Part shown: piece after piece, positions 1 through 7,625 of the stretch
Layout of the letters: each line of letters starts with the position of its first letter
Position numbering within the stretch: position 1 is the first letter of the stretch
Source: DATAEG01 sp051001975
Lineage (GTDB): Bacteria; Actinomycetota; Actinomycetes; Mycobacteriales; Jatrophihabitantaceae
Length of the DNA stretch: 64,000 nt
Direction: 5' to 3'
Assembly (NCBI GenBank): GCA_051001975.1
Contig: JBPCMU010000070.1
Location: 1-64,000, forward strand
Notes under the pieces: model-generated
Database searches by the model: none
Told to the model about the DNA's origin: nothing
What the model saw: the letters and a program-made list of their open reading frames with translations, nothing else
Position numbers and translations under genes: made by a program

Positions 1-250
1 GGGAGATGGCCGCGAGTAGTTCCAGCTTGCGGGCCGCGTCGAACCCTTCCTCTCGGCGCAACACATCGAGCAGGTCGATCCGGCCGGCGTCGGACAACAG
101 GGAGGGCTTCGCGAAGCACGCCGCATGCACCGAATCAGTCGACGGAGCCACCCGCGCCAGGACAGCGAGCGACTCGTCCGGGAACATCAACACCTCAAAC
201 GGAGACGGCACAACAACCTCGCCGTCCCGGTCTGATTCCCCATCGTCCAT
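1..250 (-). CDS. DUF222/HNH endonuclease-like protein (13E12 repeat type), N-terminal part only
   Basis: Only the first 83 codons are in the window; the gene runs off the left edge. Reading from ATG at 250, the translation contains VLRREEGFDAARKLELLAAI, which resembles the start of the DUF222 domain that precedes an HNH nuclease domain in the 13E12 repeat family. That family is multicopy in many actinomycetes and its role is poorly known, so no function is assigned. The start is supported by a TAAAAT hexamer seven bases upstream (258-263), which would give a leaderless mRNA. The upstream DNA is notably AT-richer than the surrounding genes. The HNH part is not visible, so the family call is tentative. 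Confidence 0.6.
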   Translation of the reverse strand, partial: MDDGESDRDGEVVVPSPFEVLMFPDESLAVLARVAPSTDSVHAACFAKPSLLSDAGRIDLLDVLRREEGFDAARKLELLAAIS

Positions 251-257
251 GGCACCA

Positions 258-263
258 ATTTTA
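258..263 (-). promoter_or_regulatory. -10 element of leaderless promoter for the DUF222 gene
   Basis: On the minus strand TAAAAT is followed by seven bases and the ATG at 250. With the usual 6-7 nt distance from -10 to the transcription start, the mRNA would begin at the start codon. No convincing -35 hexamer is seen. Confidence 0.5.
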
Positions 264-310
264 CGGTCTGGCACCGACAAAATCGGGCTATCCACAGGAC
301 CCAATCGAAA

Positions 311-341
311 GACTTTCCCTATATTTCATAAAGAGAAAGTC
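311..341 (-). terminator. AT-rich hairpin, possible terminator of the suf operon
   Basis: The arms GACTTTCCCT (311-320) and AGAGAAAGTC (332-341) pair with one mismatch around an 11-nt AT-rich loop. Read on the minus strand the hairpin is followed by TTTCG. It lies about 205 nt downstream of the sufT stop and about 60 nt upstream of the DUF222 gene. It could end suf transcription or mark the border of an acquired segment. The U-tract is short, so the terminator call is weak. Confidence 0.35.
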
Positions 342-373
342 CGAAGTAGCCCGACCTCGACAACCCCAGCAAG

Positions 374-501
374 AACCGCCGGCAGAGAGCGAAAACGAGC
401 ACCCCTCGCATCCGTCGCTGCCGCACTAAACAGCCACCACCAGCCAACCGCCGGCCGACAGCGGAAAGCAGCAGCCCACGCACCCGCGGCTGCCGCACTA
501 A
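374..501. repeat. Two imperfect 56-bp direct repeats, 72-bp period
   Basis: Copies at 374-429 and 446-501 both start AACCGCCGGC and end GCTGCCGCACTAA, with roughly four fifths of positions identical between them. The intervening 16 bases (430-445) and the bases after the second copy also share CAGC. No convincing coding frame crosses them. Together with the hairpin at 311-341 they fill the 297-bp gap between the DUF222 gene and sufT. Confidence 0.6.
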
Positions 502-547
502 TCAGCACCGAGCCGCCACCGCCACCCGACGGCGCAGTCGCGGTGAA

Positions 548-889
548 TCAGACGTTGAAGCCGAGCGCTCTCAGCTGATCGCGACCGTCGTCGGTGATCT
601 TGTCCGGACCCCACGGCGGCATCCAGACCCAGTTGATGGCCAGCGACTTCGCCAGCGGCTTGGGGCCGCCCGTCAGTGCCTGCTGGGCCTGGTCCTCGAT
701 GACGTCGGTCAGCGGGCAGGCCGCCGAGGTCAGCGTCATGTCCAGGGTGATCGAGGCGTCGTCCTCGATGTGCACGTCGTACACCAGACCCAGGTCGACG
801 ACATTGATGCCGAGTTCCGGGTCCACGACATCACGCATCGCTTCCTCGACGTCGTCCTGCGACGGCTTCTCCAGCACTACCTCAGTCAT
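548..889 (-). CDS. sufT: SufT-like MIP18/DUF59 family Fe-S assembly protein
   Basis: 113 aa, the usual size for a stand-alone DUF59 (MIP18) protein. The N-terminal half carries the family core VVDPELGINVVDLGLVYDV and a central SAACPLTDVIEDQ with the conserved reactive cysteine. SufT-type proteins assist maturation of Fe-S proteins in the cytoplasm; the exact step is not settled. It is the last gene of the suf operon: its ATG at 889 overlaps the sufU stop by 8 bases, so the two are probably translationally coupled. Family assignment is strong and position in the operon confirms the pathway; the biochemical role is inferred. Confidence 0.9.
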   Translation of the reverse strand: MTEVVLEKPSQDDVEEAMRDVVDPELGINVVDLGLVYDVHIEDDASITLDMTLTSAACPLTDVIEDQAQQALTGGPKPLAKSLAINWVWMPPWGPDKITDDGRDQLRALGFNV

Positions 890-1352
890 TGACCACTCCT
901 GCTCCTACGCCGGCCGTCGCTTCCGCGACAGCGCTCTTCATCGCCATCCAGCCCAGCAGCGCGCACTTGACCCGCGCCGGGTACTTCGCCACACCCTCGA
1001 ACGCGACTGCGTCATCGAGTTCGTCGGCGTCCTCGTCGGACAGGTTCGCATCACCGCGGGACTGCATCAGCTCGAGGAACTTCTCCTGCAGATGCATCAC
1101 CTCGGTGATCGGCTTGCCGATCACCAGGTCGGACATCACCGAAGTGGACGCCTGACTGATCGAGCAGCCCTCGCCGTCCCAGCTCAATGCCTCGACCATA
1201 TCCCCGGCCACGTGCACCCGCAGGGTGACCTCATCACCGCACGTCGGATTCACATGATGCACCTCGGCGTCATACGGGTCGGTCAAGCCGCGGTGCTGGG
1301 GATTCTTGTAATGATCCAGGATGATCTCCTGGTACATGGACTCATTGCTCAT
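882..1352 (-). CDS. sufU: SufU, zinc-dependent sulfurtransferase of the SUF system
   Basis: 156 aa. Accepts persulfide sulfur from SufS and passes it to the SufBCD scaffold. The zinc ligand set of the family is complete: Cys38 and Asp40 in NPTCGDEV, Cys63 in DGEGCSISQAS, and Cys130 in RVKCALLGW. The insertion between Cys63 and Cys130 that separates SufU from IscU is present. ATG at 1352 lies 55 bases after the sufS stop. IscU is unlikely because the gene is embedded in a suf operon and no iscS, hscA or fdx is nearby. Confidence 0.95.
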   Translation of the reverse strand: MSNESMYQEIILDHYKNPQHRGLTDPYDAEVHHVNPTCGDEVTLRVHVAGDMVEALSWDGEGCSISQASTSVMSDLVIGKPITEVMHLQEKFLELMQSRGDANLSDEDADELDDAVAFEGVAKYPARVKCALLGWMAMKSAVAEATAGVGAGVVND

Positions 1353-1407
1353 GGCGCCGACCTCGCAAGCTCGGCCGAACGCATCCGCCTGGACCTACGC
1401 TCACCGT

Positions 1408-2661
1408 TCATCCGAACAACTGCTGCACATGGGCAACCCCCGTCACCAACGCGTCGACTTCGGCCGGCGTGGTGTACACCCCGAATGACGCTCGCGTGGT
1501 CGCTGATATTCCGTAACGGACGCAGACCGGCCGCGCACAGTGATGCCCGGCACGTACCGCGATGCCCTGCTCGTCCAGCAGCTGGGCCACGTCATGCGGG
1601 TGAACGCCTTCGACGGTGAACGAGATCGTCGCGCCCCGGTCCACCGCATCGGTCGGCCCGACGATGCGCACGCCGTCGAGCGTCGCCAGCCCGGCCAGCG
1701 CCTGCTCGGTGAGCTCGTTTTCGTGTGCCTCGATGGCCTCCATTCCGATGGCCGTCACATAGTCGACTGCCGCACCCAACCCGACCGCCTGAGCAATCAT
1801 CGGAGTGCCTGCCTCGAACCGGTGCGGCGGCGCAGCGAACGTCGTGCCGGTCATGTCGACGGTCTCGATCATCTCGCCGCCGCCGAGGAACGGCGGCATC
1901 GCGGCGAGCAGGTCGTAGCGTCCCCACAGCGCACCGACCCCGGTCGGCCCGTACAACTTGTGTCCGGTGAACGCGACGAAGTCGGCGCCCAGCTCCTGCA
2001 CGTCCACGGGCCGGTGCGGGACGGACTGAGCCGCGTCCACGACGCTCAGCGCCCCGACCTGACGAGCCCGGTCGGTGATCCGGCGCACCGGATTCACCGT
2101 GCCCAGCGCGTTGGACTGGTGCACGAACGAGACGACCTTGGTGCGCTCGTTGATTACCGAGTCGATCTCATCGTCGATCAACCGGCCTTCGTCGGTGAGC
2201 TGCAACCAGCGGAACGTGGCGCCGGTGCGCTGCGCGAGCAGCTGCCAAGGCACCAGATTCGAGTGGTGCTCCATCTCGGTGACGACGATCTCGTCGCCGG
2301 GACCGAGTCGAAACACGTCTGCGCCGGGCGTCGTGCTCGCGTTGGACAACGAGTACGCGACCAGGTTCAGCGCCTCGGTGATGTTGCGGGTGAAGACGAT
2401 CTCATCGCGACTCGGCGCGTTCAGGAAAGCCGCCACCTTGTCGCGCGCATCCTCGAACGCGTTGGTCGCCTCGGAGCCGAGTGTGTGCACCGCCCGCGCC
2501 ACGTTCGAGTAGTGGTTCGCGTAGAACTCGGTGACCGTGTCGAGCACCTGCTGCGGCTTCTGCGCACTGTTCGCGCTGTCCAGATAAACCAGCGGCCGGC
2601 CGTGCACCTCCCGACTCAGGATCGGGAAATCCTTGCGGATCACCTCGACGTCGAACGACAT
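1408..2661 (-). CDS. sufS: SufS group II cysteine desulfurase
   Basis: 417 aa PLP enzyme of aminotransferase fold class V; converts cysteine to alanine and holds the sulfur as a persulfide for SufU. The PLP-binding lysine is Lys235 in AFTGHKLYGPTG and the catalytic cysteine is Cys375 in RAGHHCARPVC, with the RxGHHCA context typical of group II (SufS/CsdA) enzymes. The start at 2661 is two bases after the sufC stop, so the gene is co-transcribed and probably coupled. Length and motifs are complete, with no sign of disruption. Confidence 0.96.
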   Translation of the reverse strand: MSFDVEVIRKDFPILSREVHGRPLVYLDSANSAQKPQQVLDTVTEFYANHYSNVARAVHTLGSEATNAFEDARDKVAAFLNAPSRDEIVFTRNITEALNLVAYSLSNASTTPGADVFRLGPGDEIVVTEMEHHSNLVPWQLLAQRTGATFRWLQLTDEGRLIDDEIDSVINERTKVVSFVHQSNALGTVNPVRRITDRARQVGALSVVDAAQSVPHRPVDVQELGADFVAFTGHKLYGPTGVGALWGRYDLLAAMPPFLGGGEMIETVDMTGTTFAAPPHRFEAGTPMIAQAVGLGAAVDYVTAIGMEAIEAHENELTEQALAGLATLDGVRIVGPTDAVDRGATISFTVEGVHPHDVAQLLDEQGIAVRAGHHCARPVCVRYGISATTRASFGVYTTPAEVDALVTGVAHVQQLFG

Positions 2662-2663
2662 GA

Positions 2664-3416
2664 CTAGGCCTTGGCGGTCTCGTTGACGCCGAACCGTGCG
2701 TAGCCCTCGTTCTCCAGCTGATCGGCGAGCTCGGCACCGCCGGACTCGACGATCCGACCGTCGAAGAACACGTGCACGAAGTCGGGCTTGATGTAGCGCA
2801 GGATCCGCGTGTAGTGAGTGATCAGCAGGGTGCCGACGCCGGTCTCGCGGACCTTGTTGACCCCCTCGCTGACGACCCGAAGCGCATCGACGTCGAGGCC
2901 GGAGTCGGTCTCGTCGAGGATCGCGATCTTCGGTCGGAGCAGGCCCATCTGCAGGATCTCGTGACGCTTCTTCTCGCCACCGGAGAAGCCCTCGTTGACG
3001 TTGCGCTCGGCGAAGGACTTGTCCATCTCCAGGACGCTCATCGCCTCGTTGACCTCCTTCACCCAGGTGCGCAGCTTCGGTGCCTCGCCCCGCACAGCCG
3101 TTGCGGCGGTACGCAGGAAGTTGGACACCGAGACGCCGGGTACCTCGACGGGGTACTGCATCGCGAGGAACAGCCCGGCCCGGGCTCGCTCGTCGACCTT
3201 CATCGAGAGCACGTCCTCGCCGTCCAGCAGAACCGTCCCGGAGGTGACCGTGTACTTCGGGTGACCGGCGATCGAGTAGGCCAGCGTCGACTTGCCTGAG
3301 CCGTTCGGGCCCATCACCGCGTGGGTCTCGCCGGAACGCACGGTCAGATCGACACCCTTCAGGATCTCGGTGTCTTCGACGGCGACGTGCAGGTCGCGAA
3401 CTTCAAGGGTGGTCAC
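2664..3416 (-). CDS. sufC: SufC, ABC-type ATPase of the Fe-S assembly scaffold
   Basis: 250 aa cytoplasmic ABC ATPase that drives conformational change of the SufB-SufD dimer during cluster assembly; it is not a transporter. Walker A is GPNGSGKS at residues 36-43, the signature is GFSGGEKKR, and Walker B is AILDETDSGLD followed by the H-loop in LITHYTR. The ETDSGLD form is characteristic of SufC. The start codon overlaps the sufD stop by four bases. Confidence 0.97.
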   Translation of the reverse strand: MTTLEVRDLHVAVEDTEILKGVDLTVRSGETHAVMGPNGSGKSTLAYSIAGHPKYTVTSGTVLLDGEDVLSMKVDERARAGLFLAMQYPVEVPGVSVSNFLRTAATAVRGEAPKLRTWVKEVNEAMSVLEMDKSFAERNVNEGFSGGEKKRHEILQMGLLRPKIAILDETDSGLDVDALRVVSEGVNKVRETGVGTLLITHYTRILRYIKPDFVHVFFDGRIVESGGAELADQLENEGYARFGVNETAKA

Positions 3417-4585
3417 GTGCTGGTCTCCAAGTCGGATGTGTCGTTGTCAATTGCGGTGAAGCCGAGCCGGGATTCGACCCGGCGCATCAGCCGGTCGCGC
3501 AGATCAGGAACCTCGATGCCTTCGATCACCTCAGCGAAGAACCCACGCACCACCAAACGGCGCGCCTCGTCCTCGGGGATCCCGCGGGCTTGCAGGTAGA
3601 ACAACTGCAGGTCGTCGAACCTTCCGGTCGCGCTGGCATGCCCGGCGCTGATGATCTCGCCGGTCTCGATCTCCAGGTTCGGCACCGAGTCGGCACGGGC
3701 ACCGTCGGAGAGCAGCAGGTTGCGGTTCATCTCGAACGTCTTGGTGCCGGTCGCGGTCGGTCGGATCCGGACATCGCCAATCCAGACGGTGCGGGCCGAC
3801 TGGCCGAGTAGCGCGTTCTTGTAGAGAACGTCGGAGGTGCACTCGGGCATCGAGTGGTCGACGAACAGCCGGCTCTCGAAATGCTGGTGCTCTCCGGCGA
3901 AGGTGACGCCGCGCAGTTCCGCGGTGCCGCCAGGCCCGGCGAAGCGCACGGTGGGAACGAGACGGACGACGCCGCCGCCGAGAGTCACGTTGACGAACCG
4001 GTAGGTGGCATCCCGGCCGACCAGCGCGGCGTAGGAGGACAGCTGTACGGAGTCGTCGTCGGCGTCGTTCACCGACACGACGGTCAGCGACGATCCGTCG
4101 CCGAGTACGAACTCGATGTTCGCCGCGACCTGGACCAGCCCAGCGTGGTCGATGACCAGCGTCGCGGTCGCGTTTGCGCCGACCTCGACCACATGGTGGG
4201 TGTAACCCTTGCCGCGGACACCCTTACGACGCAGGATGATCGGCTCATTCAGCTGGGCGCCGGCCGCGACCTGCACGTGCAGTCCGTGCTCCGCGTACTT
4301 CATTGCGAGCGCGCTGACCCGGTCGGCCGGCGTCAACGCAGTGCCGAACGCGGCCAACTCGGACGGGTTCACCACGTCGACCGTGGCGCCCTCCGGGACG
4401 GTGTTCTCACCCTCGATTACGCCGTCCTGCGTGAATGGCTCGAAGAACTGCCGGACCCGGGCCAGCGGGGTGAACCGCCAGTCCTCGTCGCGGCTGCTGG
4501 GGATCTCGAACGCGTCGGGATCGCGCGATGTGAACCGCTCGGACGGCGAACCCGTCGTGTGCGGCTTCTCGATAGTTGTCGTCAT
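3413..4585 (-). CDS. sufD: SufD, Fe-S cluster scaffold subunit
   Basis: 390 aa member of the SufB/SufD beta-helix family. It forms the SufBC2D complex with SufB and SufC. Family features seen are RDEDWRFTPL near residue 35, the repeated beta-helix body, ECTSDVLYKNAL, and the C-terminal segment ASATGRFDDLQLFYLQARG with the conserved histidine before ASAT. The gene starts 42 bases after sufB and its end overlaps the sufC start. The C-terminal half is better conserved than the N-terminal half, as usual for SufD. Confidence 0.95.
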   Translation of the reverse strand: MTTTIEKPHTTGSPSERFTSRDPDAFEIPSSRDEDWRFTPLARVRQFFEPFTQDGVIEGENTVPEGATVDVVNPSELAAFGTALTPADRVSALAMKYAEHGLHVQVAAGAQLNEPIILRRKGVRGKGYTHHVVEVGANATATLVIDHAGLVQVAANIEFVLGDGSSLTVVSVNDADDDSVQLSSYAALVGRDATYRFVNVTLGGGVVRLVPTVRFAGPGGTAELRGVTFAGEHQHFESRLFVDHSMPECTSDVLYKNALLGQSARTVWIGDVRIRPTATGTKTFEMNRNLLLSDGARADSVPNLEIETGEIISAGHASATGRFDDLQLFYLQARGIPEDEARRLVVRGFFAEVIEGIEVPDLRDRLMRRVESRLGFTAIDNDTSDLETST

Positions 4586-4627
4586 CCTCGTCTTTCGGTT
4601 CCGTCGTGAGTCGGCCTTGGGTGGGTA

Positions 4628-6058
4628 CTAGCCCACCGCGCCTTCCATCTGCAGCTCGATCAGCCGGTTCAGCTCCAGCGCGTACTCCATCGGCAACTCG
4701 CGGGCGATCGGCTCGACGAACCCGCGCACCACCATGGCCATCGCCTCGTCCTCGGTCAGGCCGCGACTCATCAGGTAGAACAGCTGGCTCTCACTCACCC
4801 GGGAGACGGTGGCCTCGTGGCCCATCGACACGTCGTCCTCGCGGACGTCGACGTAGGGATAGGTGTCCGATCGGCTGATCTGGTCGACCAACAACGCGTC
4901 GCACTTGACTGTGGACCGGCTGTGGTGCGCGCCCTTGTTCACCTGGACCAGGCCGCGGTAGGACGTGCGCCCACCGCCACGAGCCACCGACTTCGAGATG
5001 ATCGTGGAGCTGGTGTGCGGCGCCAGGTGCAGCATCTTCGCGCCGGCGTCCTGGTGCTGGCCCTCACCGGCGAACGCGATGGAAAGCACCTCTCCCTTGG
5101 CGTGCTCGCCGGTCATCCAGACGGCCGGGTACTTCATCGTCACCTTCGAGCCGATGTTGCCGTCGACCCACTCCATCGTGGCGTTGGCCTCAGCCTTGGC
5201 CCGCTTGGTGACGAGGTTGTAGACGTTGTTCGACCAGTTCTGGCTGGTCGTGTACCGGCACCGGCCGCCCGGCCTGACGATGATCTCCACGACCGCGGAG
5301 TGCAGCGAGTCCGACTTGTAGATCGGTGCGGTGCAGCCTTCGACGTAGTGCACGTAGGCGCCCTCGTCGACGATGATCAGCGTCCGCTCGAACTGGCCCA
5401 TGTTCTCGGTGTTGATCCGGAAGTAGGCCTGCAGCGGGATGTCCACGTGCACGCCCTTGGGCACGTAGATGAACGAGCCGCCGGACCACACTGCGGTGTT
5501 CAGCGCCGCGAACTTGTTGTCGCCGGACGGAATCACCGAGCCGAAGTACTCCTTGAACACGTCCTCTTGCTCACGCAACGCAGTATCGGTGTCCAGGAAC
5601 AGCACGCCCTGCTCTTCGAGATCCTCGCGGATCTTGTGATAGACGACCTCGGACTCGTACTGCGCCGCGACACCCGAGACCAACCGCTGCTTCTCGGCCT
5701 CAGGGATGCCCAGCTTGTCGTAGGTGTTCTTGATGTCAGCGGGCAGGTCGTCCCAGCTCGCCGCCTGCTTCTCGGTCGAGCGGACGAAGTACTTGATGTT
5801 GTCGAAGTCGATCCCAGACAAGTCCGAGCCCCAAGACGGCATCGGCTTGCTGTTGAAGATATCCAGCGCCTTGAGTCGGCGCTGCAGCATCCACTCCGGT
5901 TCGTTCTTCTTCGCCGAGATGTCCGCAACCACAGCGGGCGAAAGGCCACGCTTGGCCGACGCCCCGGCGGCATCGGTGTCGGCCCAGCCGAATGCGTAAC
6001 GGCCGAGTGAGTCGATTTGCTCGTCCTGGGTCAGGATGCGCTCGGGTGCGGTGGTCAT
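4628..6058 (-). CDS. sufB: SufB, Fe-S cluster scaffold subunit (no intein)
   Basis: 476 aa, the normal length of an uninterrupted SufB; builds the nascent cluster with SufD and SufC. Characteristic blocks include VPKGVHVDIPLQAYFRIN, the RTSYRGLVQVNKGAH beta-helix segment, VKCDALLVD with the cysteine that corresponds to the sulfur-accepting residue in E. coli, and the C-terminal ESQLFYLMSRGLTEDEA. Mycobacterial SufB proteins often carry inteins; none interrupts this copy. The ATG at 6058 directly abuts the sufR stop codon, preceded by a good ribosome binding site (GGGAGGA), so sufR and sufB form one transcript. Confidence 0.97.
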   Translation of the reverse strand: MTTAPERILTQDEQIDSLGRYAFGWADTDAAGASAKRGLSPAVVADISAKKNEPEWMLQRRLKALDIFNSKPMPSWGSDLSGIDFDNIKYFVRSTEKQAASWDDLPADIKNTYDKLGIPEAEKQRLVSGVAAQYESEVVYHKIREDLEEQGVLFLDTDTALREQEDVFKEYFGSVIPSGDNKFAALNTAVWSGGSFIYVPKGVHVDIPLQAYFRINTENMGQFERTLIIVDEGAYVHYVEGCTAPIYKSDSLHSAVVEIIVRPGGRCRYTTSQNWSNNVYNLVTKRAKAEANATMEWVDGNIGSKVTMKYPAVWMTGEHAKGEVLSIAFAGEGQHQDAGAKMLHLAPHTSSTIISKSVARGGGRTSYRGLVQVNKGAHHSRSTVKCDALLVDQISRSDTYPYVDVREDDVSMGHEATVSRVSESQLFYLMSRGLTEDEAMAMVVRGFVEPIARELPMEYALELNRLIELQMEGAVG

Positions 6059-6838
6059 CTATGTCCTCCCGGATCGGGATGCGGTGGTGAAACTCGGTCG
6101 GCCGGTGGCGGTGGGTGAGTCGGGGACTCGGGTCGGGTCGGGCGGGTCAGGTACGTAGGTCGTGCAGACACCGTCGCCTCGGGCGATGGTGGCCAGTCGT
6201 TGGACGTACGTGCCGAGCACCCGCTCGAAGGCGCGTGTCTCCGCCTCGCACAGTTGCGGGAACTCAGCGGCGACGTGCGCAACGGGGCAGTGGTGCTGAC
6301 AGATCTGCGTCCCGGTTCCCGCCGCCTCGGTAGTAGAAGCGTAGCCCGCGCCGGTCAGCGCTTCGGCGAGCGCCTCGGTCGATCGGGGCCGACCATCCGG
6401 GCCGCCGATCATCGTCTCCAGGGCATGCGCTCGGTGCTCGGCGAATTCCGCGATCCGCGCCGTGCCGTCCGCGCAGTCGGCGCTGTCCGGGCTGTGCAGG
6501 AAGCGCAGCGCCATCGTGGCCAGGTCGTCGTAACCGTGCGGGAAGGCTGCCCGGCCGGCATCGGTCAGGGCGTAGGCCCGCGGCGGCCGACCGCGACCAC
6601 GGTGCGCGCTGATCCGTGGCTCACGTTCTTCCAGCAGGCCCTCGGCCACCAGCGCGTCCAGGTGCCGGCGCACTGCCGCCGGCGACAGTGCCAGCTGTTC
6701 GGCCAGGTCGGCGGCAGTAGCGGGGCCGCACTCGAGGATCAAACGAGCCACCGCGTCGCGAGTGCGCCCTTCCGCGGACGCGCTGGTACGCCGGCCGGCG
6801 GGTGCCGGGCCGTTCGTCCGCTGCGCCGCGATTTTCAC
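6059..6838 (-). CDS. sufR: SufR, Fe-S sensing transcriptional repressor of the suf operon
   Basis: 259 aa. An N-terminal winged helix (about residues 30-95, with TAADLAEQLALSPAAVRRHL) is followed by a C-terminal cluster-binding region with Cys180, Cys184, Cys197 and Cys225 (ICQHHCPVAHV...QLCEAE...GVC). SufR proteins bind a cluster through such cysteines and repress the suf genes when clusters are sufficient. The frame stays open upstream to about 7021, but the GTG at 6838 is preferred: a CATACT hexamer sits exactly six bases before it and a CCGACA -35 lies 18 bases further up, fitting a leaderless transcript. As in M. tuberculosis Rv1460, it is the first gene of the operon. Confidence 0.93.
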   Translation of the reverse strand: MKIAAQRTNGPAPAGRRTSASAEGRTRDAVARLILECGPATAADLAEQLALSPAAVRRHLDALVAEGLLEEREPRISAHRGRGRPPRAYALTDAGRAAFPHGYDDLATMALRFLHSPDSADCADGTARIAEFAEHRAHALETMIGGPDGRPRSTEALAEALTGAGYASTTEAAGTGTQICQHHCPVAHVAAEFPQLCEAETRAFERVLGTYVQRLATIARGDGVCTTYVPDPPDPTRVPDSPTATGRPSFTTASRSGRT

Positions 6839-6844
6839 TACACC

Positions 6845-6874
6845 AGTATGACGTATTTCCTCGGTGACTGTCGG
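6845..6874 (-). promoter_or_regulatory. Leaderless promoter of sufR-sufBDCSUT
   Basis: On the minus strand CCGACA (6869-6874) and CATACT (6845-6850) are separated by 18 bases, and six bases separate the -10 from the GTG at 6838. A short dyad, ACT-N5-AGT, overlaps the -10 and start and could be part of a SufR operator. The only other DNA before the divergent gene at 6902 is 27 bases. Confidence 0.6.
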
Positions 6875-6889
6875 GCGACCCCCCGGCGA

Positions 6890-6895
6890 TAGAGT
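6890..6895 (+). promoter_or_regulatory. -10 element of leaderless promoter for the acyltransferase gene
   Basis: TAGAGT is followed by six bases and the GTG at 6902. It lies back to back with the sufR promoter, so the two promoters share about 60 bases and SufR binding could affect both. Confidence 0.5.
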
Positions 6896-6901
6896 TCGCG
6901 C

Positions 6902-7582
6902 GTGTTGTACCGAGCGCTCGAGCTGACCGTCGCCCCCGCGCTCCGGCTTTTCTACCGGCCCGAAGTGACCGGGATCGGCAACGTTCCCAGACAGGGTGCG
7001 GTGATCCTGGCCGGCAACCACATCTCCTTCGCCGACGAGATCTTTACGCCCCTTGCCGCGCGCCGGCAGGTGTTCTACCTGGCCAAATCCGAGTACTTCA
7101 CCTCCTCCGGCATCAAGGGCAGGGCGATGGCCGCGTTCTTCGGCGGCATCGGGCAGGTGCCGGTGGAGCGCGGCGACATGCGCGCTGCCGCGGCGTCGGT
7201 CGACGTCTGCGTTGACGTGCTGCGCGGCGGGAGCGCGTTCGGGATCTTCCCGGAGGGCACCCGTTCACCGGACGGGCGTCTCTACCGGTTTCGCACGGGT
7301 ATCGCCCGGATCGCACTGCGGACCGGTGTTCCGGTCGTCCCGGTCGGGATGGTCGGTACCGACCGGGTCCAACCGCCCGGCACCCGGCGGTGGCGAAGGG
7401 CTAGCGTCTCGGTCCACTTCGGCACCCCGCTGGACTTCTCCGGACGGGCGGAGGACGAGCGCAAGGCCAGCGTGCTGCGGGAGATCACCGAGAGCGTCCG
7501 GGAGAGCGTCCAGAATCTCACCGGCCAGGATTACCTCTCGCAGTACGGATCCTCCGTGAAAGCCGCCGGCACCGAGGGATAG
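6902..7582 (+). CDS. PlsC-like 1-acyl-sn-glycerol-3-phosphate acyltransferase family protein
   Basis: 226 aa. Transfers an acyl chain to a glycerophosphate-type acceptor at the inner membrane face. The four acyltransferase blocks are visible: AGNHISFADEI (an NHxxxxD variant of HX4D, Asn before the catalytic His), a central GQVPVERGD, FPEGTRSPDGRLYRF, and VVPVGMVGTDRVQP. The substrate cannot be read from sequence; phosphatidic acid synthesis or lipid remodelling are both possible. It occupies the place of Rv1459c (a mannosyltransferase) beside sufR in M. tuberculosis, so the position is conserved but the gene is not. The GTG start is fixed by the -10 hexamer at 6890. Confidence 0.85.
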   Translation: MLYRALELTVAPALRLFYRPEVTGIGNVPRQGAVILAGNHISFADEIFTPLAARRQVFYLAKSEYFTSSGIKGRAMAAFFGGIGQVPVERGDMRAAAASVDVCVDVLRGGSAFGIFPEGTRSPDGRLYRFRTGIARIALRTGVPVVPVGMVGTDRVQPPGTRRWRRASVSVHFGTPLDFSGRAEDERKASVLREITESVRESVQNLTGQDYLSQYGSSVKAAGTEG

Positions 7583-7613
7583 GCCACCGCAGGCCAGTCA
7601 TCAGCGGGGTTCC

Positions 7614-7619
7614 TACACT
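7614..7619 (+). promoter_or_regulatory. -10 element of leaderless promoter for the ABC exporter operon
   Basis: TACACT followed by six bases and the GTG at 7626. It gives the ABC exporter-ctaA operon its own start site 31 bases after the acyltransferase stop. Confidence 0.6.
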
Positions 7620-7625
7620 CAACGG

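Noticed and set aside
594..1619. 341-codon plus-strand frame opposite sufT, sufU and the sufS end
   Set aside because: It mirrors the well-supported suf genes; long antisense frames are normal at this GC content and its translation shows no domain.
4628..6058. Intein in SufB
   Set aside because: Mycobacterial SufB often has one, but this protein is 476 aa and colinear with intein-free SufB.
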